A DNA stretch of 60,354 nucleotides from Flavobacterium sp. (GCF_004295795.1 NZ_SEBR01000023.1:1-60354), one strand, 5' to 3'; shown: positions 49,731-59,273, numbered from the stretch's first letter. Translations and numbers: made by a program. Notes: generated by a model not told the origin, from the letters alone.

Positions 49731-49747
49731 TAAAACATCCGAAAAAA

Positions 49748-50284
49748 TCACTTCCCGAACTTCACTTTGTAATCTTCAATGGCTTTCAGGATGATCTGTT
49801 GGGCCACTTCCCTATTCTGGAAATCCTCGACCACGACAGACTTGTGCTCGAGTTTCTTGTAATCTTCGAAAAAGCTTTTGAGTTCTGAGATAAAGTGCTG
49901 CGGCAACTCGCTGATGTCGTTGATATGGTTGATGCTGGGATCACCTTCCGCGACAGCGATGATCTTATCGTCGGCTTCTCCACCGTCAATCATTCGCATC
50001 ACGCCGATGACTTTTGCCGAAACAACACACATCGGAACGATATCGGTTTGGCAGATCACCAAAATGTCAAGCGGATCGTTGTCGTCGCAATACGTTTTCG
50101 GGATGAATCCGTAGTTGGCCGGATAGTAAACTGACGAGTAAAGCACGCGGTCGAGCCTGAGCAAACCGCTGTCTTTGTCCAATTCATACTTGGCGCGGCT
50201 GCCTTTAGGTATTTCGATGATTCCTTCGACGACGGCCGGGGCATTTTCTCCAAACGAAACGTCGTGCCATGGATTGAAATTCAT
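49748..50284 (-). CDS. ppa: Inorganic pyrophosphatase
   Basis: A 178-residue soluble (family I) pyrophosphatase hydrolysing pyrophosphate to drive biosynthesis in the cytoplasm. The family stretches are EIPKGSRAKYELDKDSGLLR, SVYYPANYGFIPKTYCDDND with DPLDILVI as the metal site (D-x-D-P-L-D), VIGVMRMIDGGEADDKIIAV and the C-terminal FFEDYKKLEHKSVVVEDF. Its length agrees with the family. A TAnnTTTG promoter lies about 80 bp upstream. Confidence 0.97.
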   Translation of the reverse strand: MNFNPWHDVSFGENAPAVVEGIIEIPKGSRAKYELDKDSGLLRLDRVLYSSVYYPANYGFIPKTYCDDNDPLDILVICQTDIVPMCVVSAKVIGVMRMIDGGEADDKIIAVAEGDPSINHINDISELPQHFISELKSFFEDYKKLEHKSVVVEDFQNREVAQQIILKAIEDYKVKFGK

Positions 50285-50363
50285 AATCTTTGATTTTAGG
50301 TTTAGTGTCTTAACTTGATTTTCGTGTTTTCGCTTCCGCGGACTGGCCTCGGATTTGCGAGTG

Positions 50364-50371
50364 CAAATTTA
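50364..50371 (-). promoter_or_regulatory. -7 promoter element of ppa
   Basis: TAAATTTG on the minus strand (50371 to 50364) matches TAnnTTTG, 80 bp before the ATG. Confidence 0.5.
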
Positions 50372-50553
50372 CGATGTGATTTCGACTTTTCGCACCACAA
50401 ACGCACCAAATAACCGTTCGTTAACGACATCGTGACCGCGTTGGCAGTTTCCGATAATTTCGCAATCGATTTCTTTTGCAGATTTGAGACGGAATGCGAC
50501 TTTCCGTCGGTTGATGTAGCGCTTCCCAAAAAACCCGAAAGCGCATAATACCG

Positions 50554-50561
50554 TATCTTTG
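50554..50561 (+). promoter_or_regulatory. -7 promoter element of the 50601 gene
   Basis: TATCTTTG matches TAnnTTTG, 39 bp before the ATG at 50601. It supports that start over a TTG at 50559, which would overlap the element. Confidence 0.5.
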
Positions 50562-50600
50562 GGAAACCTACGCGCAATTTCCCGCAACAAATCAGACCAC

Positions 50601-50879
50601 ATGGACAAAAAACAGCTCAAACACCACGCCGAGCGACTTGAAAAAGCCATAGAACAAATCCGCGAAGCCGACGAAAAATTGTTCGAGAAAGCAAAATCCG
50701 AAAACCTGAGAATGGACTTCGTAAGAAAATGGACACTTTCCCCTAGGAACAAGAAAGAAAAATCGCTTCCCGACATTTATCTGTACGGAACTTCGATCGC
50801 CCAGGGAAAAATCAGCGCTGTACAAAAACTTGAACGCGATTTGCTCAACACGCTTCGAAACATCGATAGAAGTAAATAA
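50601..50879 (+). CDS. Hypothetical basic/acidic helical protein
   Basis: A 92-residue cytoplasmic-looking protein: MDKKQLKHHAERLEKAIEQI is a charged helix, followed by EADEKLFEKAKSENLRMDFV and RKWTLSPRNKKEKSLPDIYL, then an alpha helix VQKLERDLLNTLRNIDRSK. No family is recognised and there is no signal or membrane segment. The start follows from a promoter 40 bp upstream. It is monocistronic, next to the 143-bp repeat array. Confidence 0.7.
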   Translation: MDKKQLKHHAERLEKAIEQIREADEKLFEKAKSENLRMDFVRKWTLSPRNKKEKSLPDIYLYGTSIAQGKISAVQKLERDLLNTLRNIDRSK

Positions 50880-51009
50880 ATTTTCCGGCCGCGGCGAATT
50901 TCAATTTTCAGCCACAACCCGAGCACCGCGAACTGGCCAGAAGCAATTTACGAATCAATGCCGCTGACTGAAGATTTCAATCTCCGGAAAATCGGCAATG
51001 AAAAACAAA

Positions 51010-51475
51010 CCTACAAGGTTGAAAAAACCTTACAGGTTGAGCTGACGATAGCCGCAAAAAGAAGGCTCCTAATTAACCTCGACCATCTGAAGCGTAGAAC
51101 CTTACTGTTCTTAATGAACTTAATGGTTCAAAAAATCGACAGAAAAACAAAGCCTACAAGGTTGAAAAAATCTTACAGGTTCAGCTGACGATAGCAGCAA
51201 AAAGCAAAATACCTTAATAACCTCAGCCATCCCGAGCATAAAAACTTAATGCTCTTAATGAACTTAATGGTTCAAAAAATGGCAGAAAAACAAAACCTAC
51301 AAGGTTGAAAAAATCTTACAGGTTCAGCTGACGATAGCGGCAAAAAGCAAAATGCCTTAATAACCTCAGCCATCCCGAGCATAAAAACTTAATGCTCTTA
51401 ATGACCTTTATGGTTCAAAAATCGGCAGAAAAACAAAACCTAAAAAGTTGAAGAAACCTTGCAGGTTGAATCAGT
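51010..51475. repeat. 143-bp tandem intergenic array
   Basis: Units start at 51010, 51153, 51296 and 51439, exactly 143 bp apart; the fourth is truncated. Each starts with the hairpin CCTACAAGGTTGAAAAAA plus CTTACAGGTT, followed by CAGCTGACGATAGCGGC, a run of CTTAATAACCTC and GAACTTAATGGTTCAAAAA. The regular spacing shows recent tandem duplication. The same hairpin heads the 260-bp units at 14 kb. No gene is visible from 50880 to 51531. Confidence 0.88.
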
Positions 51476-51487
51476 TCCAAGCAAAAA

Positions 51488-51515
51488 AAAAGCCTCCAAA
51501 AAGGAAGCTTTAAAT
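51488..51515 (-). terminator. Terminator after the IcmF gene
   Basis: AGCCTCC and GGAAGCT pair around AAAAA, flanked on the plus-strand left by nine A residues, giving a T-run on the minus strand. Confidence 0.65.
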
Positions 51516-51531
51516 GTGTAAAAACAAAATC

Positions 51532-54500
51532 TTACATGTTTCGGCGATATTGCCCGCCAACCTCGAAAAGAGCCGAAGTGATCTGCCCCAAAGAACAGAC
51601 CTTGGCAGTCTCCATAAGCTGTTCAAAAATATTGCGGTTCCGGATCGCAGCTTCCTGAACCGACGCAATCAATTCGTCCTCTTTCCCGGCATTCGCCTTG
51701 TGAAGATTCTCCAACATCGCGATCTGGTACTGCTTTTCTTCCTCGGTTGCGCGAATCACTTCGGCAGGAACGACTGTCGGTGAGCCTTTCGAACTCAAAA
51801 ACGTATTGACACCGATTATCGGGAATTCGCCCGTGTGCTTCAAAGTCTCATAGTACAAAGATTCTTCCTGGATTTTCGAGCGTTGGTACATCGTTTCCAT
51901 CGCGCCCAGCACGCCACCTCTTTCGGTGATGCGGTCGAATTCCTGCAAAACCGCTTCTTCTACGAGATCAGTCAATTCTTCGATGATGAACGAACCTTGT
52001 ATCGGATTTTCATTTTTGGCAAGGCCTAATTCCTTATTGATGATAAGTTGGATCGCCATCGCCCGTCTCACCGATTCTTCGGTTGGCGTCGTGATCGCCT
52101 CGTCATAAGCGTTCGTGTGCAAGGAATTGCAGTTGTCATAAATCGCATACAAAGCTTGCAATGTCGTTCTGATGTCGTTGAAGTCGATTTCCTGGGCGTG
52201 TAAAGATCGTCCCGAAGTCTGGATGTGATATTTGAGCATTTGCGCACGTTCGTTCGCACCGTATTTGTTTTTCAACGCCTTTGCCCAAATCCTTCTGGCG
52301 ACGCGGCCAATGACGGCATATTCCGGATCGATCCCGTTCGAGAAAAAGAACGAAAGGTTCGGCCCGAAATCGTTGATGCTCATGCCGCGGCTCAGGTAAT
52401 ATTCCACGTAAGTGAAACCATTGGAAAGCGTGAAAGCCAATTGTGTGATTGGATTCGCTCCGGCTTCGGCTATGTGATACCCCGAAATCGAGACCGAGTA
52501 GAAGTTGCGCACGTTCTTCGTGATAAAGAATTCCTGCACGTCGCCCATCATTCGCAGCGCAAATTCCGTTGAGAAAATGCACGTATTCTGGGCTTGGTCT
52601 TCTTTTAGGATATCGGCTTGGACTGTTCCGCGAACTTGCGTAAGGGTAACTTTCTTGATCTCGTCGTAAATTTCCTTCGGAAGCACCTCATCGCCCGTTA
52701 CGCCCAAAAGCATCAGTCCGAGCCCGTCGTTTCCTTCGGGAAGATCGCCTTGGTATTTCGGACGTTCGGTTCCTCTTAACTTGTAGATTTCGGCGATTTT
52801 ATTCTCTACCGAATCCTGCAGATTTTGCTCCCGGATGTATTTCTCGCAGTTCTGGTCGATCGCCGCATTCATGAAAAACGCAAGCAGCATAGGCGCCGGA
52901 CCGTTTATCGTCATGGAAACCGAAGTAAGCGGATGGCTCAGATCGAAGCCCGAATAAAGCTTTTTTGCGTCGTCCAGACAACAGATGGAAACGCCGGCAT
53001 TCCCGATTTTTCCGTAAATGTCGGGCCGGACGTGCGGATCGTTTCCATACAGAGTCACCGAGTCGAAAGCCGTGGAAAGTCGCTTGGCCGGCATTCCTTT
53101 GGAAACGTAATGGAAACGCTTGTTGGTTCTCTCCGGTCCGCCTTCGCCCGCAAACATTCGCGACGGATCTTCGCCTTCGCGCTTGAACGGATAAAGTCCG
53201 GAAGTAAATGGAAATTCTCCCGGTACGTTTTCCTGCAGACACCAACGCAAAATGTCGCCCCAAGCCTCGTATTTCGGCAAGGCGACCTTCGGGATTTGCG
53301 TGTGCGAAAGCGATTCGGTATGCGTCTGGATTTTGATTTCCTTATCGCGGACTTTGAACGAATAGACCGGATTTTTGTATTTCGTTACTTTTTCGCCCCA
53401 ATTCAGGAGGATTTCCCAATTGTAGGCGTCGAGGTTCATTTTGACGCGGTCGAATTCACCGATGAGCAATTTGAGGAACGCGCTGTTTTCGTCGGTTGTT
53501 TTTATGGCGTCGGAATCCAGTCCGAATTTTGTCAAGGTCGGTTCTTGTCCTGAAACCGAGGCGATCGTGCGGAAAATCCCGAACAACGTCTGGGCGACTT
53601 TTTGCTGGGCTTTCGCCGATGCGTCATACTTGCGGTTGTTTTCGGCAATTTCCGACAGATATCGCGTTCTTCCCGGTGGAATCACGAAAATTTTCTCGCT
53701 CATTTCCTTCGAGATCTGGAACGAAGACTCAAGCCCGGATTTCGTTTTCTCGTGCACTTTGTCCATGATCGCCTTGTAAAGCGTGTTCATTCCGGGATCG
53801 TTGAACTGGCTTGCGATCGTTCCGAAAACGGGTAAAGTATCGAGATTCGCATCCCACAGATTATGGTTGCGCTGGAACTGTTTTTTCACGTCGCGAAGTG
53901 CGTCCAAAGCGCCCCTTTTGTCGAATTTGTTGATGGCGACCAAGTCGGCGAAATCGAGCATGTCGATCTTTTCCAGTTGGGTTGCGGCACCGAATTCGGG
54001 CGTCATCACATAAAGCGAAACGTCGGAATGGTCCATGATTTCAGTATCCGATTGACCTATTCCAGAAGTTTCAAGGATGATCAGATCGTAGTTCGCGGCT
54101 TTCAGCACATCGATTGCATCTGCCACATATTTCGAAAGCGCCAAATTCGACTGACGCGTGGCCAGCGAGCGCATGTAAACTCTAGGATTGTTGATCGCGT
54201 TCATGCGGATTCGGTCGCCCAAAAGCGCGCCGCCCGTTTTGCGCTTTGAAGGATCGACCGAGATCAATCCGATGGTTTTTTCGGGAAAATCGATCAAAAA
54301 TCTGCGAACCAGTTCATCGACCAAAGACGATTTTCCGGCGCCGCCCGTTCCAGTGATTCCCAAAACCGGAACTGTCGATGTCTCGTTCTTCTTGCGGATC
54401 GTTTCCATGGTTTTTGCCGCGACATCAGGGAAATTCTCGGCAGACGAAATCACCCTGGCGATCGAAGGCGCGTTTTTTTCCTCCAGATGCGTCACTTCTC

Positions 54501-54957
54501 CGTTCAACGAATCACCCACAGGATAATCGGAACGCTTCACCAAATCGTTTATCATGCCTTGCAAGCCCATCGCACGTCCGTCATCGGGAGAATAAATCCT
54601 TTCGATTCCATATTGGTGCAATTCCGAAATTTCGCTTGGCAAAATCACGCCGCCGCCGCCGCCGAAAATCTTGATATGACCCGCGCCTTTCTCTTTGAGC
54701 AAATCGTACATATATTTAAAGTACTCGTTGTGGCCGCCTTGATACGAGGTCATCGCGATCGCGTTCGCATCTTCCTGGATCGCCGTGTTGACGACTTCCT
54801 CTACGCTGCGATCGTGTCCCAAATGGATCACTTCGACGCCGGTCGACTGGATGATCCTGCGCATGATGTTGATCGCGGCGTCGTGTCCGTCAAACAAAGA
54901 CGCGGCTGTCACGATTCTTACTTTATTTTCGGGAATGTATGGTTTTGCTTGTTCCAT
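51532..54957 (-). CDS. icmF: Fused acyl-CoA mutase IcmF (B12 domain, MeaB GTPase, mutase)
   Basis: A 1141-residue coenzyme-B12 enzyme. Order: B12-binding domain (about 10-140) with DGHDAAINIMRRIIQ carrying the lower-ligand His25; MeaB-like GTPase (about 180-450) with P-loop GITGTGGAGKSS (200-211) and VAINKFDKRGAL (G4); helical linker; then the mutase TIM barrel (about 560-1141) with PFTSGLYPFKREGEDPSRMF and YHIAEAGANPITQLAF. This three-part fusion defines IcmF, which interconverts isobutyryl- and butyryl-CoA (or a related pair), with the GTPase loading and repairing the cofactor. It differs from methylmalonyl-CoA mutase, which has the B12 domain at the C-terminus. It is monocistronic with its own terminator. 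Confidence 0.92.
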   Translation of the reverse strand: MEQAKPYIPENKVRIVTAASLFDGHDAAINIMRRIIQSTGVEVIHLGHDRSVEEVVNTAIQEDANAIAMTSYQGGHNEYFKYMYDLLKEKGAGHIKIFGGGGGVILPSEISELHQYGIERIYSPDDGRAMGLQGMINDLVKRSDYPVGDSLNGEVTHLEEKNAPSIARVISSAENFPDVAAKTMETIRKKNETSTVPVLGITGTGGAGKSSLVDELVRRFLIDFPEKTIGLISVDPSKRKTGGALLGDRIRMNAINNPRVYMRSLATRQSNLALSKYVADAIDVLKAANYDLIILETSGIGQSDTEIMDHSDVSLYVMTPEFGAATQLEKIDMLDFADLVAINKFDKRGALDALRDVKKQFQRNHNLWDANLDTLPVFGTIASQFNDPGMNTLYKAIMDKVHEKTKSGLESSFQISKEMSEKIFVIPPGRTRYLSEIAENNRKYDASAKAQQKVAQTLFGIFRTIASVSGQEPTLTKFGLDSDAIKTTDENSAFLKLLIGEFDRVKMNLDAYNWEILLNWGEKVTKYKNPVYSFKVRDKEIKIQTHTESLSHTQIPKVALPKYEAWGDILRWCLQENVPGEFPFTSGLYPFKREGEDPSRMFAGEGGPERTNKRFHYVSKGMPAKRLSTAFDSVTLYGNDPHVRPDIYGKIGNAGVSICCLDDAKKLYSGFDLSHPLTSVSMTINGPAPMLLAFFMNAAIDQNCEKYIREQNLQDSVENKIAEIYKLRGTERPKYQGDLPEGNDGLGLMLLGVTGDEVLPKEIYDEIKKVTLTQVRGTVQADILKEDQAQNTCIFSTEFALRMMGDVQEFFITKNVRNFYSVSISGYHIAEAGANPITQLAFTLSNGFTYVEYYLSRGMSINDFGPNLSFFFSNGIDPEYAVIGRVARRIWAKALKNKYGANERAQMLKYHIQTSGRSLHAQEIDFNDIRTTLQALYAIYDNCNSLHTNAYDEAITTPTEESVRRAMAIQLIINKELGLAKNENPIQGSFIIEELTDLVEEAVLQEFDRITERGGVLGAMETMYQRSKIQEESLYYETLKHTGEFPIIGVNTFLSSKGSPTVVPAEVIRATEEEKQYQIAMLENLHKANAGKEDELIASVQEAAIRNRNIFEQLMETAKVCSLGQITSALFEVGGQYRRNM

Positions 54958-55270
54958 TTTTGAAAGTATGGGGAAATTGTGGGCGCAATTTACGAAAATG
55001 TCAAGAATTTTAGAATAATCAACCTCTCAAGATATTGTTCCGATGCGTTAAAATTTCCATGTCGGGAAGCGTTGGACGAAGCTGTCGTCTCCATTTGGCT
55101 TTCTCACGCGAAATCGATTCCGTAGGTTTGTCCATCGCATCAGAAAAATGCGCAACTGAAACCTTTAAAATTACGTTTTACCCACCTGCGAATTGTCGAA
55201 AACACTATTTTAGCCAAAGATAAGCTGGTTGACAATTTCCTGCCGGAATCACACAGCAATCCGAAAAAAA
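54958..55270. other. Gene-free divergent spacer
   Basis: The region between icmF and the plus-strand delta-60 protein has no gene or repeat I can identify. A minus-strand TAAATTGC is a weak -7 candidate for icmF. Confidence 0.4.
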
Positions 55271-56836
55271 ATGAAAAAAACTACCCTTAGATTCCTGATC
55301 GCATTTTCGCTCCTGATCTGTTGCCGCACATTCGCCCAGTCGGGAACGTTGGATCCCAGTTTTGGCGTAGGTGGAAAGGTTTCGAATTACGTGGGTGAAT
55401 ATCCCGTCACGTTCGATACCGCGCTCCAGGCCGACGGAAAAATCGTCGTGGTAGGAAATACGCAAGGGAATGCGCCGGGTTCTTCTTTTTTGGTAAACCG
55501 CTATTTGGGAAACGGAAATATGGACGCAAACTTCGGTACGGCCGGATCTGTTAGCACACTTGCGGGACATCATTGCGTCGCCAACGCGGTTGCTATACAA
55601 AACGACGGTAAGATCGTGGTCGCGGGAACCAGTTTCCCAACCACGACGACCACTGACATAATGGTGGCCAGATACAACAGTGACGGCACTCCTGACACCT
55701 CTTTTTCGGGTAACGGCGTTCAGGTGCTGAACATCGCCGGAACACAGAGCATCAACACGGTGCTTATCCAAAACAGCGGAAAAATTGTGGTAGGTGGTCT
55801 TTTTGGGCAACCGACAAACCCGAACGCCGATACTTTCGGACTGGCCAGATTCAACACAGACGGAAGTCCCGATATAACTTTCGGTTCCGACGGCCTGGTC
55901 TACACACCCAATATGCCCAGAGGTGAAATTCTCGACATGAAAGCGATGGGCAATGGCGATATTGTTGCCGTGGGCCGAAGACTTATCATCAACCGATATT
56001 ATATGGTAAAGTACACTGCCGATGGAGAAGTGATCACTTCTTTCGGACCGAACGGCAACGGTATAGTAGAGGTTGTGCTGGGTCAGATCGCGCAGCTAAA
56101 CCGATGTGTAGTTGCTGCCGACGACAAGATTTATGCTGCCGGAGCGACTTTCAATGGCCAAAAATACAACGCTTTCATTACCAAGTACAACGCGAATGGA
56201 ACAATCGACAACGGCTTCGGATCGAACGGCCTGATCTTGCGCGATTTCGGGATCAATACTTTGGGGCTTTCAGAATCCAGCTTCGCCAAGGATATCGCGA
56301 TCGACAACAACCAAAACCTGATTGTCGGCTACAGCGTGGGTGCGCCAACAGACTACGATTTCGGACTTGAATCCTACACTTTGTACGGCGTACTGAATAC
56401 AGGCTTTGGCCAGAACGGGCTTTTCCGTACCACTTTTGGCGAAGGTCACGACTACTTCAGTTGCATGCTGATCCAACCCGACAACAAAATCGTGATGGCC
56501 GGAAACCGCGATCTTCAGGTATTGGCACGCGTTCTCAACAACGGGAATCTCGCCGTTGCGGACACTGGCAACACAATCACGCAAATCCTCGCCTCGCCCA
56601 ATCCTTTTTCACAGGACGAAAACCTGAAACTGCAAATCAACAAGTCTGGAACACTGGCTGTCGAACTTATTGATATCGATGGAAGGATTCTGGCGCCACT
56701 TATCGCGAAAAAACAAATTCAGTCAGGGTCGACTCAGGAATTGGATCTATCGGGTCTGACGCTTTCAAAAGGGATGTATTTTTTAAAGGTAACGCTCGAC
56801 GATGAGACGAATGTGGTCAAACTTCTGAAAAAGTAG
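55271..56836 (+). CDS. Delta-60 repeat T9SS surface protein
   Basis: A 521-residue secreted protein (MKKTTLRFLIAFSLLICCRTFAQ). It contains repeats of the delta-60 type, each with a QADGKIVVVGNT-like or QNDGKIVVAGTS strand and a later NGNMDANFGTAG or DGTPDTSFSGNG turn; about seven are visible from residue 25 to 430. The C-terminal T9SS domain (about 445-521) has SPNPFSQDENLKLQ and LSKGMYFLKVTLDDETNVVK. Delta-60 repeats build beta-propeller-like surface proteins, often adhesins or S-layer parts. The ATG at 55271 directly precedes the signal peptide. It is monocistronic. Confidence 0.9.
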   Translation: MKKTTLRFLIAFSLLICCRTFAQSGTLDPSFGVGGKVSNYVGEYPVTFDTALQADGKIVVVGNTQGNAPGSSFLVNRYLGNGNMDANFGTAGSVSTLAGHHCVANAVAIQNDGKIVVAGTSFPTTTTTDIMVARYNSDGTPDTSFSGNGVQVLNIAGTQSINTVLIQNSGKIVVGGLFGQPTNPNADTFGLARFNTDGSPDITFGSDGLVYTPNMPRGEILDMKAMGNGDIVAVGRRLIINRYYMVKYTADGEVITSFGPNGNGIVEVVLGQIAQLNRCVVAADDKIYAAGATFNGQKYNAFITKYNANGTIDNGFGSNGLILRDFGINTLGLSESSFAKDIAIDNNQNLIVGYSVGAPTDYDFGLESYTLYGVLNTGFGQNGLFRTTFGEGHDYFSCMLIQPDNKIVMAGNRDLQVLARVLNNGNLAVADTGNTITQILASPNPFSQDENLKLQINKSGTLAVELIDIDGRILAPLIAKKQIQSGSTQELDLSGLTLSKGMYFLKVTLDDETNVVKLLKK

Positions 56837-56869
56837 CCCGACGCAAATTTTAACGTGCGTTTGCCGAAA

Positions 56870-57214
56870 TCAACTCACCAGCACAAAAGCCCGTAGCTCG
56901 CACATCTTGCCATCGCGAAAGCGCCATACGTCACAATAGTCGTATTTGATTTGTTCCCCTGATTCGTCCTTGAGCGCGATTTTCCCGACAGCCGTCACCA
57001 AATCGCCCTCGGCAATCAAATCCTCGACATCGAATTGAGGCGGCTCGAGGTAAGTTTCTTGCATGTATTGGCGCACGGCTTCCTTGCCTTCAATTTTTTG
57101 GTCTCCGATGAAATGCCAGATTACGTCTTCTGTACAATGGTCGAGGAAACCTTCATTGTCGCCGTTGGTTACCGCCAGGTTGGCTTTTTCGAGGATGGAT
57201 TTGTTGGTGTTCAT
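56870..57214 (-). CDS. NTF2/SnoaL-like domain protein
   Basis: A 114-residue protein of the SnoaL/NTF2-like fold. NAVTNGDNEGFLDHCTEDVI-type helix-strand, WHFIGDQKIEGKEAVRQYMQ and YDYCDVWRFRDGKMCELRAF are the family landmarks. These compact cone-shaped proteins bind small molecules or act as enzymes; the active residues are not identifiable here. I use the ATG at 57214, eight codons inside a longer frame, because the family core begins there. Confidence 0.85.
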   Translation of the reverse strand: MNTNKSILEKANLAVTNGDNEGFLDHCTEDVIWHFIGDQKIEGKEAVRQYMQETYLEPPQFDVEDLIAEGDLVTAVGKIALKDESGEQIKYDYCDVWRFRDGKMCELRAFVLVS

Positions 57215-57433
57215 GGTAGTTCGATGTTGTTTACCCATAAAGATAAACTTCCCTGAGGATTTTCGGGAGCGCTGCTTTTGGAAAACGCTGTACTTTATCT
57301 GACGGAAAATAAAATATGATATTGTTAACTAGAACTACTCCGCTTGAAGTCATTTACTTCTTTGTTTACGGAAATCCGTAATACGCTTTCGACGATCCTC
57401 CCTACTTTCGGGCTTTAACCAAAATTATTTAAC

Positions 57434-57640
57434 ATGGAAAAATACTATGTCAACCACAATGCCCAAAGCAACGGCGACCACGAAGTTCACAAGGAAAGCT
57501 GCCGATACTTTTCGTCTATGACCAGCAGGAAAGATCTCGGGAACCATTCCGGATGCGCCAGTGCCGTGACCGAAGCGAAGAAAACCTACAAGCAGTCGAA
57601 CGGATGCGCCACATGTTGCCCGTCGTGCCACACTTCGTGA
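57434..57640 (+). CDS. Small Cys/His-rich hypothetical protein
   Basis: A 68-residue protein, MEKYYVNHNAQSNGDHEVHK, ESCRYFSSMTSRKDLGNHSG, then CASAVTEAKKTYKQSNGCAT and CCPSCHTS. It has five or more cysteines and several His, in an arrangement (CA..C..CCPSC) that suggests a small zinc-binding domain, but I do not recognise the family. It is followed by a strong hairpin and stands alone. Confidence 0.7.
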   Translation: MEKYYVNHNAQSNGDHEVHKESCRYFSSMTSRKDLGNHSGCASAVTEAKKTYKQSNGCATCCPSCHTS

Positions 57641-57656
57641 AAACGAAATCTAACAA

Positions 57657-57690
57657 CTGTGCAGGAGCCGATGGTACCTGCACAGTGATT
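57657..57690 (+). terminator. Hairpin terminator after the 57434 gene
   Basis: CTGTGCAGG and CCTGCACAG form a perfect 9-bp stem with an 11-nt loop, followed by a T-rich but not fully continuous tail. Confidence 0.7.
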
Positions 57691-57704
57691 TTCGATTTTT
57701 GAGA

Positions 57705-58064
57705 ATGGGGTTACGCTATTACAAACGATTCGGCTCGACCAAAGGATTGGGTTTCACCATAAGCAATTTGGGAATAAGCAGCAGCTATCGCACTAGATAC
57801 GGCACTTTGGGCGCGAGTGGATTTTCGCTTAAGACCGGAATACCGGGACTCACTTTCAGGCAAGGCTTCCGCAGAAAAAACAAAGGCATGGAAGCCCTTA
57901 TTGTTCTCGCCGTGGTCTGTGTAAGCTTTATGCTGTATTACGCGCTGGTCGCAGCTTACAACCTTGCAAGATTCCTGATATGGGGAGTCAGAGAGACGGT
58001 AAAATTCCTGGTCAGAAACTATCGCATGTGGAAAGAAAAAAGTACCAACAAACAGCCGCTTTGA
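57705..58064 (+). CDS. DUF4236-like membrane protein
   Basis: A 119-residue protein starting MGLRYYKRFGSTKGLGFTIS, with the basic/aromatic G-rich opening of DUF4236 proteins (MG-x-R-(Y/F)-x-K-x-x). The body SSSYRTRYGTLGASGFSLKT and GIPGLTFRQGFRRKNKG is beta-like, then a membrane helix (about 62-90, ALIVLAVVCVSFMLYYALVA) and a charged tail (FLVRNYRMWKEKSTNKQPL). The family is widespread and uncharacterised. The start ATG is favoured over a TTG two codons upstream. It sits 23 bp before the lipoprotein gene, so the two may be co-transcribed. Confidence 0.75.
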   Translation: MGLRYYKRFGSTKGLGFTISNLGISSSYRTRYGTLGASGFSLKTGIPGLTFRQGFRRKNKGMEALIVLAVVCVSFMLYYALVAAYNLARFLIWGVRETVKFLVRNYRMWKEKSTNKQPL

Positions 58065-58087
58065 TGCTTTAAATCAACCGAATAAAA

Positions 58088-58492
58088 ATGAAAAAACTTT
58101 TACTGCTACTACTAGTTGTCTTCGGAACACAGTCCTGTATCAGTTATTACAATGTCACTGTCGATGCCGATACGATTCTTTACTCGGGACAAAATACCGA
58201 AAGTGCCATAATCTATACGATCCCATCGGGCTCCTCGGTTTATGTCAAAGGAAAAAAAACCAAGAAATACAGGAGAATAAAATACAAACAATATTCGGGC
58301 TATGCCTACAACCCTACTTATAAAGTTCCCGGTCATTATTCGGCTTCGCCCCGATCGGCCTCAAGTTCCGGCTCGCCCTCTACCTATTCCTCATCAAGTT
58401 CCGGAAAAACGGTAAACGTCAAAGGCTATTACCGCAAAAATGGGACGTATGTACAACCGCATACGAGAAGCGCACCGAGGCGTCGAAAGTAA
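58088..58492 (+). CDS. Small SH3-like lipoprotein
   Basis: A 134-residue lipoprotein: MKKLLLLLLVVFGTQSC. The mature part has ISYYNVTVDADTILYSGQNT and ESAIIYTIPSGSSVYVKGKK, like an SH3-type domain of Bacteroidetes lipoproteins; then a Ser-rich region (SPRSASSSGSPSTYSSSSSG) and a basic tail (HTRSAPRRRK). Function is unknown. It follows the DUF4236-like gene closely. Confidence 0.78.
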   Translation: MKKLLLLLLVVFGTQSCISYYNVTVDADTILYSGQNTESAIIYTIPSGSSVYVKGKKTKKYRRIKYKQYSGYAYNPTYKVPGHYSASPRSASSSGSPSTYSSSSSGKTVNVKGYYRKNGTYVQPHTRSAPRRRK

Positions 58493-58661
58493 ATGCACGA
58501 GTTCGGTCGGGAAATAAACTGATCGAATGCTCCGCTCAAAACAACACTTTCCTGACACAAAAATATTTCCCGCCCAACCAAATTTCCAAACTTCCAAAGC
58601 CCTTTTTCCTTAACTTCGAAATATCACGAAATCGATTTCTCTCAACCAAAACCAAAGAAAA

Positions 58662-59120
58662 ATGGCTGATATCATTCACCGCGTCGGAATCAAGGCACCA
58701 ACCCAAAAAGTTTACGAGGCGATCGCCACCACAAAAGGCATTTCCGACTGGTGGACGAAAGACACCAAAGGCGAATCGGCCGTTGGAAAAACAGTCGTCA
58801 CGCGCTTCCACACCGCTGATGGGAAAGAAGTCGGAAGTATGGAATTCGAGATAAAAGCGCTCGAGCCCGGCAAAAAAGTCCACTGGAAATTCACATCCGG
58901 ACCCGAAGAGTGGCTAGGCACCGACGTCGTTTTCGACCTGCATGAGGAAGGCGATTACACGATCGTGCTTTTTCAGCACCTCAACTGGAAGGAAGAGGTT
59001 GAATTCAAGGCGCATTGCAGCATGAAGTGGGCGATTTTTATGCTCAGTCTCAAGCAGCTTTTGCAGACCGGGGCGGGGCAACCTTCTCCTAAAGACATCA
59101 AAATCGATAATTGGAATTAG
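58662..59120 (+). CDS. SRPBCC (AHSA1-like) domain protein
   Basis: A 152-residue START-like protein, ADIIHRVGIKAPTQKVYEAI being the first strand and helix, with GISDWWTKDTKGESAVGKTV and VHWKFTSGPEEWLGTDVVFD. It is in the same superfamily as the gene at 42877 but is a different subgroup, closer to the activator-of-Hsp90-like proteins with the WWT motif. The ligand is unknown. Its stop is 17 bp before the structured element at 59137. Confidence 0.88.
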   Translation: MADIIHRVGIKAPTQKVYEAIATTKGISDWWTKDTKGESAVGKTVVTRFHTADGKEVGSMEFEIKALEPGKKVHWKFTSGPEEWLGTDVVFDLHEEGDYTIVLFQHLNWKEEVEFKAHCSMKWAIFMLSLKQLLQTGAGQPSPKDIKIDNWN

Positions 59121-59136
59121 TTTTTTTGAGCTTTTT

Positions 59137-59273
59137 CCGGCTGACTGGCACTAGCTTTCTTTAAAAAACCGGTTTTTCTAGAGGTTGCAACGAGCTTCCT
59201 GCGGTCGCTGTTGCAACCTAAGAAAAATTCGGTTTTTTCTGCGAAAGGCTAGTTGCCCGCATCCGGGCTAGGA
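59137..59273. repeat. Structured 3' element (copy 2)
   Basis: Same arrangement and orientation as 13805-13945: CTTTCTTTAAAAAACCGG, inner stem GGTTGCAACG, GAGCTTCCTGCGGTCGCTG, a TTCTGCGAAAG arm and a GGGCTAGG end. It directly follows a gene, as copy 1 does. The inner stem differs completely in sequence between the copies while pairing is retained. Confidence 0.6.
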
